Source of the DNA: Roseiarcus fermentans
GTDB taxonomy: Bacteria; Pseudomonadota; Alphaproteobacteria; Rhizobiales; Beijerinckiaceae
Direction: 5' to 3'
DNA: 64,000 nt
NCBI RefSeq assembly: GCF_003315135.1
Contig: NZ_QNRK01000021.1
Coordinates: 62,001-126,000, forward strand
Numbering within the stretch: the first letter of the stretch is position 1; the number at the start of each line of letters is the position of its first letter. This document shows positions 54,743 through 62,746 of this stretch, piece by piece. The position numbers and the translations under genes were made by a program. The notes under the pieces are model-generated. The model worked only from the letters and a program-made list of their open reading frames with translations, was not told the DNA's origin and did no database searches.

Positions 54743-56293
54743 ATGAGCGACCCCGATCGAACGCGCGGTCCGATTCACTCGCTTCGCGGCGCGAGGGACG
54801 ATGTCGCGCCGGGCGAGGGACCGGTGCGACGGCTGGCGGCGATCGTGGCGGCCGATATTTCCGGCTACAGCCGCCTGATGCAACTCGACGAGGAAGGCAC
54901 CTACGCGCGCCTGACGCGGCAACGGCGCGAACTCATCGAGCCGACCGTCGCCGAGCATCACGGCAGGCTGGTCAAGTATACCGGCGACGGATTCCTGGCG
55001 ATGTTCGACAGCCCGGTCGAAGCCGTCCGCTGCGCCGTGGTCGTCCAGCAGAGTATGGTGGGGCGAAACACGTCCCTGCCGCGCGACCAGTGGATCCAGT
55101 ATCGGATCGGCGTCCATCTCGGCGACGTCATCGTCGAGGCGGCGGACATCTACGGCGATGGCGTCAACATCGCCGCGCGCCTCGAGGGCATCGCGAACCC
55201 CGGACAGGTGTACGTCTCGGGCGGCGTCTATGAGCAGATCAAGAACAAGCTGGTGTGCGCCTACCAGTCGCTCGGCGACCGCCAGGTCAAGAACATCACC
55301 GATCCGGTCAGCGTCTATCGGGTGCTGCCCGATCCGGCGGCGCTCAGCGAGGCGAGACGGCGGCGCTTGCCGGTCGCGCTGGTTTCGAGCGCGCTCCTCG
55401 GCGTGATCGCCGTCCTCGGCGCCCTCACCGTCTTTCTCCTGCAAAGGCAGAGCGCAATCCAGACGCCGGCGGGGGCGCGAGCGCCGGAAGCGCCCGCCGT
55501 CGTCGTGACGGCGCCGCAGCCGGCGCCGGCTGAGAAACTGGTCGCGCCGGCGCCGGCGCCCGCCCCGGCGGCGGCGGAGAAGCCGGTCGCAGCGGCGCCG
55601 CTCCCGGCGGTCGCGCAGACGATCCCCGAGATGGTCTCCATCCCTGGCGGCGCCTTCGCCATGGGCAGCGACGACGATCCGACCGAGAAGCCGGTCCACC
55701 CGGTCACGATCAAACCCTTTGCGATCGGCAAGTTTCCCGTGACCATTCGCGAATGGAACGCCTGTGTCGCGGCGAAGGTCTGCGGCGGCCCGGCGAGCGG
55801 CGAGGACGACGCCCCGATCGGCAACCTGAGCTGGACGGACGCGCAAAGCTTCGTGGGCTGGCTCGCGAGCGTCTTGCAAAAGCCGGTTCGGCTCCCGACC
55901 GAAGCCGAATGGGAATTCGCCGCCCGCGGCGGCGCCAGAAGCCGGTTCTGGTGGGGCGATCAACTGCAGCCCGCAATGGCCAACTGCAAAGGCTGCGGCG
56001 AGCCTTACGAGGCGTCGCAGCCAGCGAAAGTCGGAAGCTTCAAGCCGAATCCGTTCGGCCTCTACGACATGGGCGGCAATATCGACCAGTGGGTGGAAGA
56101 TTGCTGGCACAGAACGTATCAAGGCGCGCCTTCGGACGGCTCCGCCTGGGTCGACAGCGGCTGCCCGTCGCGCGTCATCCGCTCGGGCTCGTGGCGGAAC
56201 GATCCCGACTACGTCCGGCCCTCGAATCGCGATCATTACGACGCCGCCGTGCGGTATCCGACACATGGCCTGCGCGTCGCGTATTCCTTGTAA
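54743..56293 (+). CDS. Class III adenylate/guanylate cyclase fused to an FGE/sulfatase-modifying domain
   Basis: The product has 516 residues. The cyclase domain (about 28-200) contains LAAIVAADISGYSRLMQLDE, VKYTGDGFLAMFDSPVEAV and YGDGVNIAARLEGIANPGQV, with the metal-binding Asp in ADISGYS. One transmembrane helix follows (about 213-235). A Pro/Ala-rich linker (about 240-290) leads to an FGE-sulfatase domain (about 300-516): MVSIPGGAFAMGSDDDP, RLPTEAEWEFAARGGARSRF, GLYDMGGNIDQWVEDCW and RVIRSGSWRNDPDYVR. The cyclase is cytoplasmic, the FGE-like part probably periplasmic. ATG at 54743. It precedes a DUF4399 gene by 12 bases. Confidence 0.9.
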   Translation: MSDPDRTRGPIHSLRGARDDVAPGEGPVRRLAAIVAADISGYSRLMQLDEEGTYARLTRQRRELIEPTVAEHHGRLVKYTGDGFLAMFDSPVEAVRCAVVVQQSMVGRNTSLPRDQWIQYRIGVHLGDVIVEAADIYGDGVNIAARLEGIANPGQVYVSGGVYEQIKNKLVCAYQSLGDRQVKNITDPVSVYRVLPDPAALSEARRRRLPVALVSSALLGVIAVLGALTVFLLQRQSAIQTPAGARAPEAPAVVVTAPQPAPAEKLVAPAPAPAPAAAEKPVAAAPLPAVAQTIPEMVSIPGGAFAMGSDDDPTEKPVHPVTIKPFAIGKFPVTIREWNACVAAKVCGGPASGEDDAPIGNLSWTDAQSFVGWLASVLQKPVRLPTEAEWEFAARGGARSRFWWGDQLQPAMANCKGCGEPYEASQPAKVGSFKPNPFGLYDMGGNIDQWVEDCWHRTYQGAPSDGSAWVDSGCPSRVIRSGSWRNDPDYVRPSNRDHYDAAVRYPTHGLRVAYSL

Positions 56294-56305
56294 AGGAAAG
56301 GCGCC

Positions 56306-56740
56306 ATGACGCATCGCCGCGCAATCATCCTGGCCGTCGCCTTGCTGGCCGGCCTCGTTCCGCCGGGGCCCGCCTCCGCTCAGGCGACGCCCGCGCCCGC
56401 CGACGCCATGACCTACATCATCTGGCCGTCCGACGGCGCGACCGTGAAAGGCGCCTTCTGGTGCCGGTTCGGCCTGCGCAACATGGGCGTCACCCAGGCG
56501 GGCAGCGCCGCCCCGAACAGCGGTCATCACCACCTCTTGATCGACGTCGACGAACCGCTCGACCCCAACGAGCCGATTCCGCAGGACAAGAACCATCTGC
56601 ATTTCGGGGCCGGACAGACCGAGGCGTTGATCGAACTGCCGCCCGGCAAGCATACCCTGCAACTCGTGCTCGGCGACGCCCGACACTACCCGTTCACCCC
56701 GCCGGTGATCTCGAACAAGATCACGATCACGGTGAAATGA
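56306..56740 (+). CDS. DUF4399 exported protein
   Basis: The product has 144 residues with a signal peptide (about 1-25) and the DUF4399 motif GHHHLLIDVDEPLDPNEPI, followed by LHFGAGQTEALIELPPGKHT and an HYPF ending. Conserved histidines (HHH) suggest a metal site, but the function of the family is not known. It follows the cyclase-FGE fusion by 12 bases on the same strand and is probably in the same operon. Confidence 0.85.
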   Translation: MTHRRAIILAVALLAGLVPPGPASAQATPAPADAMTYIIWPSDGATVKGAFWCRFGLRNMGVTQAGSAAPNSGHHHLLIDVDEPLDPNEPIPQDKNHLHFGAGQTEALIELPPGKHTLQLVLGDARHYPFTPPVISNKITITVK

Positions 56741-56776
56741 ATGGCGCAGGGACCGCGCCGCGCGACCCCGTGCGAA

Positions 56777-56836
56777 GGGCGAATAGGGAGCGGCGAGCGG
56801 CGCAGCCCCGTCCGCCCGCCATTCGCCGTTCGCCCT
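56777..56836. repeat. Intergenic inverted repeat upstream of xthA
   Basis: GGGCGAATAGGGAGCGGCG (from 56777) is mirrored imperfectly by the CGCCATTCGCCGTTCGCCC region ending near 56835. This 'gaatagggag...ccattcgcc' pattern is a common dispersed intergenic repeat. It may terminate the cyclase/DUF4399 transcript. Confidence 0.5.
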
Positions 56837-56901
56837 CCGCGCCCCTTCCGGTCGCGCCCGGAACGCGATAACCCGGACGCGGATCGCCCGAAGGAGCCCG
56901 C

Positions 56902-57681
56902 GTGCGCATCGCCACCTGGAACGTCAATTCCGTCCGCCAGCGGATCGGCCATCTGTGCGCCTATCTCAAGGAGGTCGCGCCCGACGCGCTCTGCCTGCAG
57001 GAGATCAAGTGCCTCGACGAGCAATTCCCGCGGCTCGAGGTCGAGGAGCTCGGCTACAACGTCGAGACCCACGGCCAGAAGGGTTTCAACGGCGTCGCCA
57101 TTCTCTCGAAGCGCCCCTTCGAGGTCGCCCGCGGACTGCCCGGCGACGACGCCGACGTGCAGTCGCGTTACGTCGAAGCGGTGATCCCGACCGAGAGGGG
57201 CGCCGTGCGGGTCGCGAGCATCTACCTGCCCAACGGCAATCCGCCCGACACGGAGAAATACCCCTACAAGCTCGCCTTCATGGATCGGCTGATCCGGCAC
57301 GCGAAAAAGTTGCTCGAATACGAGGAGCCGCTGGTGCTCGCCGGCGACTTCAACGTCATCCCCGAGGCGATCGACGCCGCCCGCCCGGAACTGTGGACCG
57401 GCGACGCGCTGTTTCTGCCGCAGACGCGGGAGAAATACCGCGAGCTGATGGCGCTCGGCTTCACCGACGCGCTGCGCGCGACCAGCGACGCCGGCGGCCT
57501 CTACACCTTCTGGGACTATCAGGCCGGGGCCTGGCAGAAGAACAACGGCATCCGCATCGACCACCTGCTGCTGTCGCCGCAGGCCGCCGACCGGCTCGTC
57601 TCGGTCGAAATCGACAAGAGCGTGCGCGCCAAGGACAAGGCGTCGGACCACACGCCGATCCGGATCGAGCTGGCGGTGTGA
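56902..57681 (+). CDS. xthA: Exodeoxyribonuclease III
   Basis: XthA is an AP endonuclease/3'-phosphodiesterase of base excision repair. The 259-residue product has MRIATWNVNSVRQRI, PDALCLQEIKCLDEQFP, LVLAGDFNVIPEAID and RIDHLLLSPQ with SDHTPI, the standard active-site motifs of the EEP superfamily. GTG at 56902 is preceded by AAGGAG. A LexA-type promoter lies 88 bases after its stop, pointing away from it. Confidence 0.95.
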   Translation: MRIATWNVNSVRQRIGHLCAYLKEVAPDALCLQEIKCLDEQFPRLEVEELGYNVETHGQKGFNGVAILSKRPFEVARGLPGDDADVQSRYVEAVIPTERGAVRVASIYLPNGNPPDTEKYPYKLAFMDRLIRHAKKLLEYEEPLVLAGDFNVIPEAIDAARPELWTGDALFLPQTREKYRELMALGFTDALRATSDAGGLYTFWDYQAGAWQKNNGIRIDHLLLSPQAADRLVSVEIDKSVRAKDKASDHTPIRIELAV

Positions 57682-57768
57682 GCAATCGTCGCCGGCGCGA
57701 GCGCGCGACGGGCGCCCTCCCTCTCCGCAATCCGGCTCGACCGTTCCGCTTTGGACGGCGACAATTGC

Positions 57769-57802
57769 TTGCCGGCCGGCGCCGCATGTTCTATATTTGT
57801 TC
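57769..57802 (+). promoter_or_regulatory. Promoter with LexA box (locus B)
   Basis: TTGCCG at 57769-57774 and TATATT at 57792-57797 are 17 bases apart. The -10 lies within GTTC-TATATTT-GTTC (57788-57802), an exact GTTC-N7-GTTC LexA-type box. ACAATTGC precedes the -35, as at locus A (42891-42924). It points into the repeats, not into a protein gene. Confidence 0.65.
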
Positions 57803-57863
57803 TCTCGACGCGAGAACGCGGCATGTTCGCCTGTCCCGAAGCGATGAGCGAAGCGACGTGGCG

Positions 57864-57998
57864 CGTCATCGCGAGGAGCGAAGCGACGTGGCGATCCAGG
57901 GGGCGGGCCGACGTCCGCCGCATGTGCGCCAAACCTGTTCGACCGCGGCGCAGGCGGCCCCTGGATCGCCGCGTCGCCTTCGGCTCCTCGCGATGACG
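57864..57998. repeat. Long inverted repeat (locus B)
   Basis: The left arm (57864-57900, CGTCATCGCGAGGAGCG ... CGATCCAGG) is mirrored by the right arm (57960-57998, CCTGGATCGCC ... CTCCTCGCGATGACG). It is the same element as 43310-43454, in opposite orientation by the order of the two arm variants. A partial third copy of the left arm's GAAGCGACGTGGCG lies just upstream at 57849-57863. Confidence 0.85.
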
Positions 57999-58037
57999 GC
58001 GGAAAGGGTCATCGGCCCTCGCCTCGGCGTTGGCGCC

Positions 58038-58087
58038 GCCCTCTCCCTCGGGGAGAGGGACAGTCGGGCGAAGCCCGGCAGGGTGAG
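58038..58087. repeat. Short dispersed hairpin repeat
   Basis: CCCTCTCCC-TCG-GGGAGAGGG (58038-58058) is followed by CGGGC-GAA-GCCCG and CAGGGTGAGGGCC, the same layout as the element at 41106-41150 between nrdR and glyA. Confidence 0.7.
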
Positions 58088-58131
58088 GGCCCGGAACGCC
58101 GACGGTCGGCGTGGCGAACCCCCGCCTGGCC

Positions 58132-58620
58132 CGGAATTTCCGAGGCGCCCGAAGAATGCCGTCATCGCCAGCCAACCGAAGCGAGCAAGGAACCGCCGTA
58201 CCGCCGTCGCGGCCCCCGCCCCGCTCGCCCCGACCGCGACAGTCGCCCGGGAAATCCGCCGCAACGCCTTGAAAAGATTGAATCCGCGCCCGGAATTTCG
58301 GAGGCGTCCGAAGAACGCCGTGATCGCCAGCCAGCCGGAGCGACCCACGGGCCGCCGCACCGTCGTCGCGGCCCCCGCCCCGCTCGCCCCGACCGCGACA
58401 ATCGCCCGGGAAATCCGCCGCAACGCCTTGAAAAGATTGAATCCGCGCCCGGAATTTCGGAGGAGCCCGAAGAACGCCGTGATCGCCGGACCGCTGAAGC
58501 GATCAGGGAGCCGCGGCGCCGTCGTCGCGGCCCCCGCCCCGCTCGCCCCGACCGCGACAGTCGCCCGGGAAATCCGCCGCAACGCTCTGATGGGATGGAA
58601 TTCGCGCCCGGGTTGCGGAG
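58132..58620. repeat. Three tandem 159-base repeat units
   Basis: The marker CGGAATTTC begins at 58132, 58291 and 58450, exactly 159 bases apart, and the corresponding point of the degenerating end is at 58609. Within each unit the blocks GCCCCCGCCCCGCTCGCCCC and GAAATCCGCCGCAACGC / CTTGAAAAGATTGAATCCGC are nearly identical, while a stretch of about 40 bases in the middle varies between units. The last unit ends with a divergent TCTGATGGGATGGAATTCGC. A partial copy of the unit is at 43497-43552. Confidence 0.92.
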
Positions 58621-58748
58621 CCCTCGGTCCCGGCCGCGCCGTGCGGGCCGCCGAGGCTGCAAGCCGGCCGGCCTCGGGCCCCGCATTGCGAACGGCCTCG
58701 CCGCGTGCTTTTGTCCCGCCGCACGATACACGAGCCCCGGGGGCCCTC

Positions 58749-60176
58749 ATGCTGACGAAACGCGACCTCCTCCGAAGCGGCGCCGCGGGCGCGCTCGCCT
58801 CCGTCCTGCCCGCCGCCGCGCTCGCCCAGACCGCGCGGCCGGGATTTTTCGGCGCGATCGACATCGCGCAAAAAGGCCTCGCCTACGGCCTGCCGATCGT
58901 CATGAACTATGCGGTCATGTATAAGTTCGTGATCGACAAGCAATCCGGTCAGTACAAGGGGCCGTTCAACACCATCGCCAACAGCCGCGACGTGTTCACC
59001 GACAAGGACACCGCCGTCGTCACGCCCAACAGCGACACGCCCTATTCGATGCTGTGGATGGACCTCAGGGCCGAGCCGATCGTCATCAGCGTGCCGGCAG
59101 TCGATCCCAAGCGCTATTATTCGGTACAGCTGATCGACAGCAGCACCTACAACTACGGTTACATCGGCTCGCGCGCCACCGGCAACGACGCCGGCGACTA
59201 CATGGTGGTCGGCCCGAACTGGCGCGGCGAGACGCCCGCCGGCGTCAAGAAGGTGTTCAAGAGCAGCTCGCAGCACTCGCTGGCGATCTTCCGCACCCAG
59301 CTGTTCAATGCCGCCGACATCGATAACGTCCACAAGGTCCAGGACGAATACGCCGCGCGCCCGCTGTCGACGTTCCTCAACCAGCCGGCCCCGCCGGCCG
59401 CGCCCGCGATCGACTTCCCCAAGATCGACGACGAGTCGGCGAAATCCAAGTTCTTCGAATACCTCGCCTTCATGATGCAGTTCATGCCGCCGATGCAGAA
59501 CGAGGACGCCATCCGCGCCGACCTCGCCAAGATCGGCGTCGAGGCGGGAAAGCCCTTCAGCCTCGACGGCCTCAAGCTCGACGACCGGCTCCAGGTCCTG
59601 GTCGGCGTGAGGATGGCGGACCGGCGGATCGACGACGTGCTCAATCTCTCCGGCAAGACCATCAACGGCTGGAAGGTCGGGCTCGCAGGCGGCGACGCGG
59701 CCTATTTCAACGGCGACTGGCTGAAGCGCGCCGCAGTCGCCAGGGGCGGCATCTACGCCAACGACGCACTCGAGGCGGCCTATCCCTTCGCGCGCGCCGA
59801 CGACCGCGGCCGGACGCTCGACGGAAAGAGCAAATACACGCTGACCTTCCCTGCCGACGGCCTGCCGCCCGTCAACGCCTTCTGGTCGGTGACGATGTAC
59901 GACGGCAAGACCCAGCTTCTCGTCAAGAACCCGATCGACCGTTATCTGATCAACGCGCCGATGCTGCCGGACCTGAAGAAGAATCCCGACGGCTCGATCA
60001 CGATCCACATCCAGAAGGACTCGCCCGGGCCGGACAAGGAGTCGAACTGGCTGCCCGCGCCGGAAGGCCCGATCTACATGGTCATGCGCCTCTACTGGCC
60101 GAAGACCAGCCCGCCCTCGATTCTGCCGCTCGACAACCCGACCTGGAAGCCGCCGGGGGTGATGCGGGTGGGGTAG
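58749..60176 (+). CDS. DUF1254/DUF1214 exported protein
   Basis: The product has 475 residues with a Tat-like or Sec signal peptide (about 1-27, TKRDLLRSGAAGALASVLP). The N-terminal DUF1254 domain contains YGLPIVMNYAVMYKF, TVNRDVFTDKD-like (here NSRDVFTDKDTAVVTPNSDT) and PYSMLWMDLRAEPIVISVP; the C-terminal DUF1214 domain contains PVNAFWSVTMYDG and a WLPAPEGPIYMVMRLYWPK ending. These domains co-occur in a large bacterial family of unknown function, often near transporters or in pathogenicity contexts. ATG at 58749 fits the signal peptide. It stands alone downstream of the repeats. Confidence 0.88.
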   Translation: MLTKRDLLRSGAAGALASVLPAAALAQTARPGFFGAIDIAQKGLAYGLPIVMNYAVMYKFVIDKQSGQYKGPFNTIANSRDVFTDKDTAVVTPNSDTPYSMLWMDLRAEPIVISVPAVDPKRYYSVQLIDSSTYNYGYIGSRATGNDAGDYMVVGPNWRGETPAGVKKVFKSSSQHSLAIFRTQLFNAADIDNVHKVQDEYAARPLSTFLNQPAPPAAPAIDFPKIDDESAKSKFFEYLAFMMQFMPPMQNEDAIRADLAKIGVEAGKPFSLDGLKLDDRLQVLVGVRMADRRIDDVLNLSGKTINGWKVGLAGGDAAYFNGDWLKRAAVARGGIYANDALEAAYPFARADDRGRTLDGKSKYTLTFPADGLPPVNAFWSVTMYDGKTQLLVKNPIDRYLINAPMLPDLKKNPDGSITIHIQKDSPGPDKESNWLPAPEGPIYMVMRLYWPKTSPPSILPLDNPTWKPPGVMRVG

Positions 60177-60210
60177 ATCTTTCACCGCCAGGGACCACCA
60201 CGGACCTGTA

Positions 60211-60231
60211 GGCGCGACCGCTGGTCGCGCC
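60211..60231. terminator. Hairpin between the convergent DUF1254 and methyltransferase genes
   Basis: A perfect 9-base stem, GGCGCGACC-GCT-GGTCGCGCC, lies 35 bases after the DUF1254 stop and 30 bases past the end of the minus-strand methyltransferase gene. It could terminate both transcripts. There is no T run on either strand. Confidence 0.45.
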
Positions 60232-60260
60232 GCCGCGCCCGAGCCGAGCGCGCTGCGGTG

Positions 60261-60884
60261 TCAGCGCTTCCGCACCAGAGCCCGCACGACAGCGCTGTCG
60301 CCGACATGCAGATGCCCCTCCTCCACCCGCACGTCGGCCGCCTCCAGCAGAAGGATCTGCTCGCCGGAAAAGTCCTCGCGCAAGTCCGCCAGGCGATAGA
60401 GCAGCGCCCGGTCGCGCGGGCCGCCGCGGGCGCCGGCGGCGTGGCGATCGATCTGTTCGGGGCGGAAGGCTTCGAGCACGATCAGGCCGCCGGGCTTCAG
60501 GGCCTTCAGCGCATGCGCGTGGACGATCCGGCGCTCGGGCTCGACGAGGTGCAGGTAGATCAGCGCGATCAGGTCGTAGCGCGCTTCGGGCCAGTCCCAC
60601 GTGAGCGCGTCTGCCTGGGCGGCGTCGATCGACACGCCGCGTTCGGCGGCGAGCGCCCTCGCCTTGGCGACCCCGTGGGCCGACAGGTCGAACGTGTCGA
60701 CATGGAGCCCCTGCTGCGCGAGCCAAACCCCGTTGCGGCCTTCCCCGTCGCCCGGAACGAGCGCGCGCCAGCCCCGCTGGAGCCGCTCCGACTGCGCGGC
60801 GAGAAAGGCGTTCGGCGCGAGGCCGTAGGCGTAGGAGGGCGGGCGGTAGCGCTCGTCCCACATGGCGGCGGCGGGTTCAGTCAT
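60261..60884 (-). CDS. SAM-dependent methyltransferase (tellurite-resistance/TehB-like)
   Basis: The product has 207 residues. MWDERYRPPSYAYGLAPNAF near the N-terminus, GDGEGRNGVWLAQQGLHVDT (motif I with the GDG of the TehB-like group), YDLIALIYLHLVEPERR and GGLIVLEAFRPEQ are the typical segments. Homologs are often annotated as TehB or simply class I methyltransferase; substrate unknown. ATG at 60884. It is convergent with the DUF1254 gene. Confidence 0.85.
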   Translation of the reverse strand: MTEPAAAMWDERYRPPSYAYGLAPNAFLAAQSERLQRGWRALVPGDGEGRNGVWLAQQGLHVDTFDLSAHGVAKARALAAERGVSIDAAQADALTWDWPEARYDLIALIYLHLVEPERRIVHAHALKALKPGGLIVLEAFRPEQIDRHAAGARGGPRDRALLYRLADLREDFSGEQILLLEAADVRVEEGHLHVGDSAVVRALVRKR

Positions 60885-61103
60885 CGGCGGGATCCTCGTT
60901 GCGGCGAAGCGGAACGGACAAGCCTTTGCCCGCCGGCGCCGGCCCCGGTCAACCGTCACACGCCTGTCAGCTCGCCGACCGAGGGTCCGGCCGGCGCCGC
61001 GACAAAAGGTTGCGCCCGGTTCGCGTATCGCGCGGGCCGGCGTTACACTACGAGTGAATGGGCGCGGGCGGGCGCGCAAGCTCGAGACTGAGGGGACGCT
61101 GAT

Positions 61104-61757
61104 ATGAAAAATGCGATTAGCCCGGACGAGGCGGCGGCACTGATCCCGGACGGGTCGGTCTGCCTGATCGGCGGGTTCATGGGGGTCGGCTCTCCCCATC
61201 GCCTGATCGACGCGCTGGTCAGGCGCGGCGCGAAGAACCTGACCGTCGTCGCCAACGACACCGCCATGCCGGGCAAGGGAATCGGCAAGCTCATCAGCGC
61301 CGGCGCCGTGACCCGTCTGATCGCCTCGCACATCGGCCTCAACCCCGAGACGCAGAAGAAGATGATCTCGGGCGAGATCGAGGTCGAACTCGTTCCCCAG
61401 GGGACGCTGGTCGAGCGCATCCGCGCCGGCGGCGTGGGTCTGGGCGGCGTGCTCACCGCGACCGGCATCGGCACGCTGGTCGAGAAGGGCAAGCAGATCG
61501 TCGAAGTCGACGGCAAGCCCTACCTGCTCGAGAAGCCGATCAAGGGGGATTTCGCCCTCATCGGGTGCAAGCAGTCCGACTACTACGGCAACCTCGAGTA
61601 CTCGCTGACCGCGCACAACTTCAACCCGATCATGGCGCTGGCCGGCGCCGTCGTCATCGCCGAGCCGCAACACATCGTGCCGGTCGGGGTGATTTCCCCC
61701 GACGACGTCAAGACGCCGGGCGTGCTCGTCACCCACATTCTGGAAAGGGCTATCTGA
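61104..61757 (+). CDS. 3-oxoacid CoA-transferase subunit A
   Basis: A 217-residue protein of the family I CoA-transferase alpha subunit: MGVGSPHRLIDALVRRGAKN, GGVGLGGVLTATGIGTLVEKG and a KADYYGN-like ending (CKQSDYYGNLEYSLTAHNFN). It should work with subunit B, transferring CoA between succinyl-CoA or acetyl-CoA and an acetoacetate-like acid. Its TGA overlaps the subunit B ATG by one base. Confidence 0.92.
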   Translation: MKNAISPDEAAALIPDGSVCLIGGFMGVGSPHRLIDALVRRGAKNLTVVANDTAMPGKGIGKLISAGAVTRLIASHIGLNPETQKKMISGEIEVELVPQGTLVERIRAGGVGLGGVLTATGIGTLVEKGKQIVEVDGKPYLLEKPIKGDFALIGCKQSDYYGNLEYSLTAHNFNPIMALAGAVVIAEPQHIVPVGVISPDDVKTPGVLVTHILERAI

Positions 61758-62410
61758 TGGAAGACAAGGACATCATCGCTCTGCGGGTCGCTCAGGAGAT
61801 CAAGCCCGAGATGCTGGTGAACCTCGGCATCGGCCTGCCCAGCCTGGTCGCCAATCACCTGCCGAAGGACGTGCACGTGTTCTTCCAGGCGGAGAACGGC
61901 GTCGTCGGCCTCGGCCCGCGGCCGCCGGAAGGCATGGAGGACGAGGACCTCACCGACGCCGGCGGCGGCTTCGTCACCGCCATGCCGGGCGCCGCCTCGA
62001 TCGACAGCGCCATGAGCTTCGGGCTCATCCGCGGCGGACATCTCGACATGACGGTGCTCGGCGGCCTGCAGGTCGACGAACGCGGCTATCTCGCCAACTG
62101 GATGGTGCCGGGCAAGATGGTGCCGGGCATGGGCGGCGCGATGGACCTCGTCGCCGGCGCCAAGCACGTCATCGTCGCCATGGTCCACACCGCCAGGGGC
62201 GCCCACAAGATCGTGGAGCGGTGCACCCTGCCCCTGACCGCGGTCCGGCGCGTGAGCCTGATCGTCACCGAAATGGCGGTGATCGAGCCGACCGAACAGG
62301 GCCTCGTCCTGAAGGAACGCGGCCCCGGCGTATCGATCGAGGACATCGTCAAGGCGACCGGCGCCAAGCTGATCATTGAGGGCGACGTGCCGGAGATGCA
62401 GCTGAACTGA
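61757..62410 (+). CDS. 3-oxoacid CoA-transferase subunit B
   Basis: The product has 217 residues. The active-site glutamate lies in FFQAENGVVGLGPRPPEGME (ENG), and GLIRGGHLDMTVLGGLQVD plus NWMVPGKMVPGMGGAMDLV are typical of the beta subunit. It is translated from the ATG that overlaps the subunit A stop (TGATG), so the two are made in a fixed ratio. A clear terminator follows. Confidence 0.94.
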   Translation: MEDKDIIALRVAQEIKPEMLVNLGIGLPSLVANHLPKDVHVFFQAENGVVGLGPRPPEGMEDEDLTDAGGGFVTAMPGAASIDSAMSFGLIRGGHLDMTVLGGLQVDERGYLANWMVPGKMVPGMGGAMDLVAGAKHVIVAMVHTARGAHKIVERCTLPLTAVRRVSLIVTEMAVIEPTEQGLVLKERGPGVSIEDIVKATGAKLIIEGDVPEMQLN

Positions 62411-62437
62411 CGGTCTGACGACGTCATCGAGCTTTCA

Positions 62438-62462
62438 GGGCCGCGTCCGCGCGGCCCTTCTT
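62438..62462 (+). terminator. Rho-independent-like terminator after the CoA-transferase pair
   Basis: An 8-base perfect stem with a 4-base loop, GGGCCGCG-TCCG-CGCGGCCC (62438-62457), is followed by TTCTT. It lies 28 bases after the subunit B stop. Confidence 0.75.
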
Positions 62463-62746
62463 GCTGGACCGTGAGACCGGGAGGCGGCCAGAAGCGGAAA
62501 TTCGAAACGAAGGCGTGAACGCGGATCGCTATCCGATCACGAACACGCTCAATGGCTCATTGGACGCGCGCGTTTCAGGCGATCGCCCGGCCGGCCTGTC
62601 CTGCCGCAGCGACCGCTCCGTTCGCGTGCGCCGACGCGACCCACCGCTGCTGCCGACGGCGTTCGACGGATCGACGCAGCGGTCGCCGCATCCCGACGCT
62701 CCGCCGATCCAGGCGGCCGGAGGCTCCGAGTGACGGGCATGCGACG
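62463..62746. other. Intergenic stretch before the anti-sigma-like gene
   Basis: About 280 bases between the terminator and the convergent membrane protein gene. I see no supported gene; short open frames on both strands show no homology. Confidence 0.3.

Larger units (their letters stand above)
57682..58748. other. 1.07 kb gene-free stretch carrying an SOS-type promoter, an inverted repeat and tandem repeats
   Basis: No gene with recognisable homology is present. The stretch holds the promoter with LexA box (57769-57802), the inverted repeat (57864-57998), a small hairpin repeat (58038-58087) and three 159-base tandem units (58132-58620). The modules match those of 42.5-43.6 kb in content, order and orientation. 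Open frames across the tandem units exist in all frames only because 159 is divisible by three and the DNA is GC-rich. Confidence 0.6.

Noticed and set aside
58132-58620. CRISPR array
   Set aside because: The units are 159 bases with long conserved blocks and adjoining copies, not short repeats with unique spacers, and no cas gene is present.
57866-58864. A 332-codon minus-strand frame across the 159-base repeats
   Set aside because: Repetition of the same alanine/glycine/arginine-rich segment reflects the DNA repeat; there is no start signal or known family.
56955-60176. A continuous 1073-codon frame from xthA through the tandem repeats into the DUF1254 gene
   Set aside because: It is out of frame with xthA, has no homology before 58749, and the DUF1254 protein has its own signal peptide and ATG. 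The repeats stay open only because the unit length is divisible by three.
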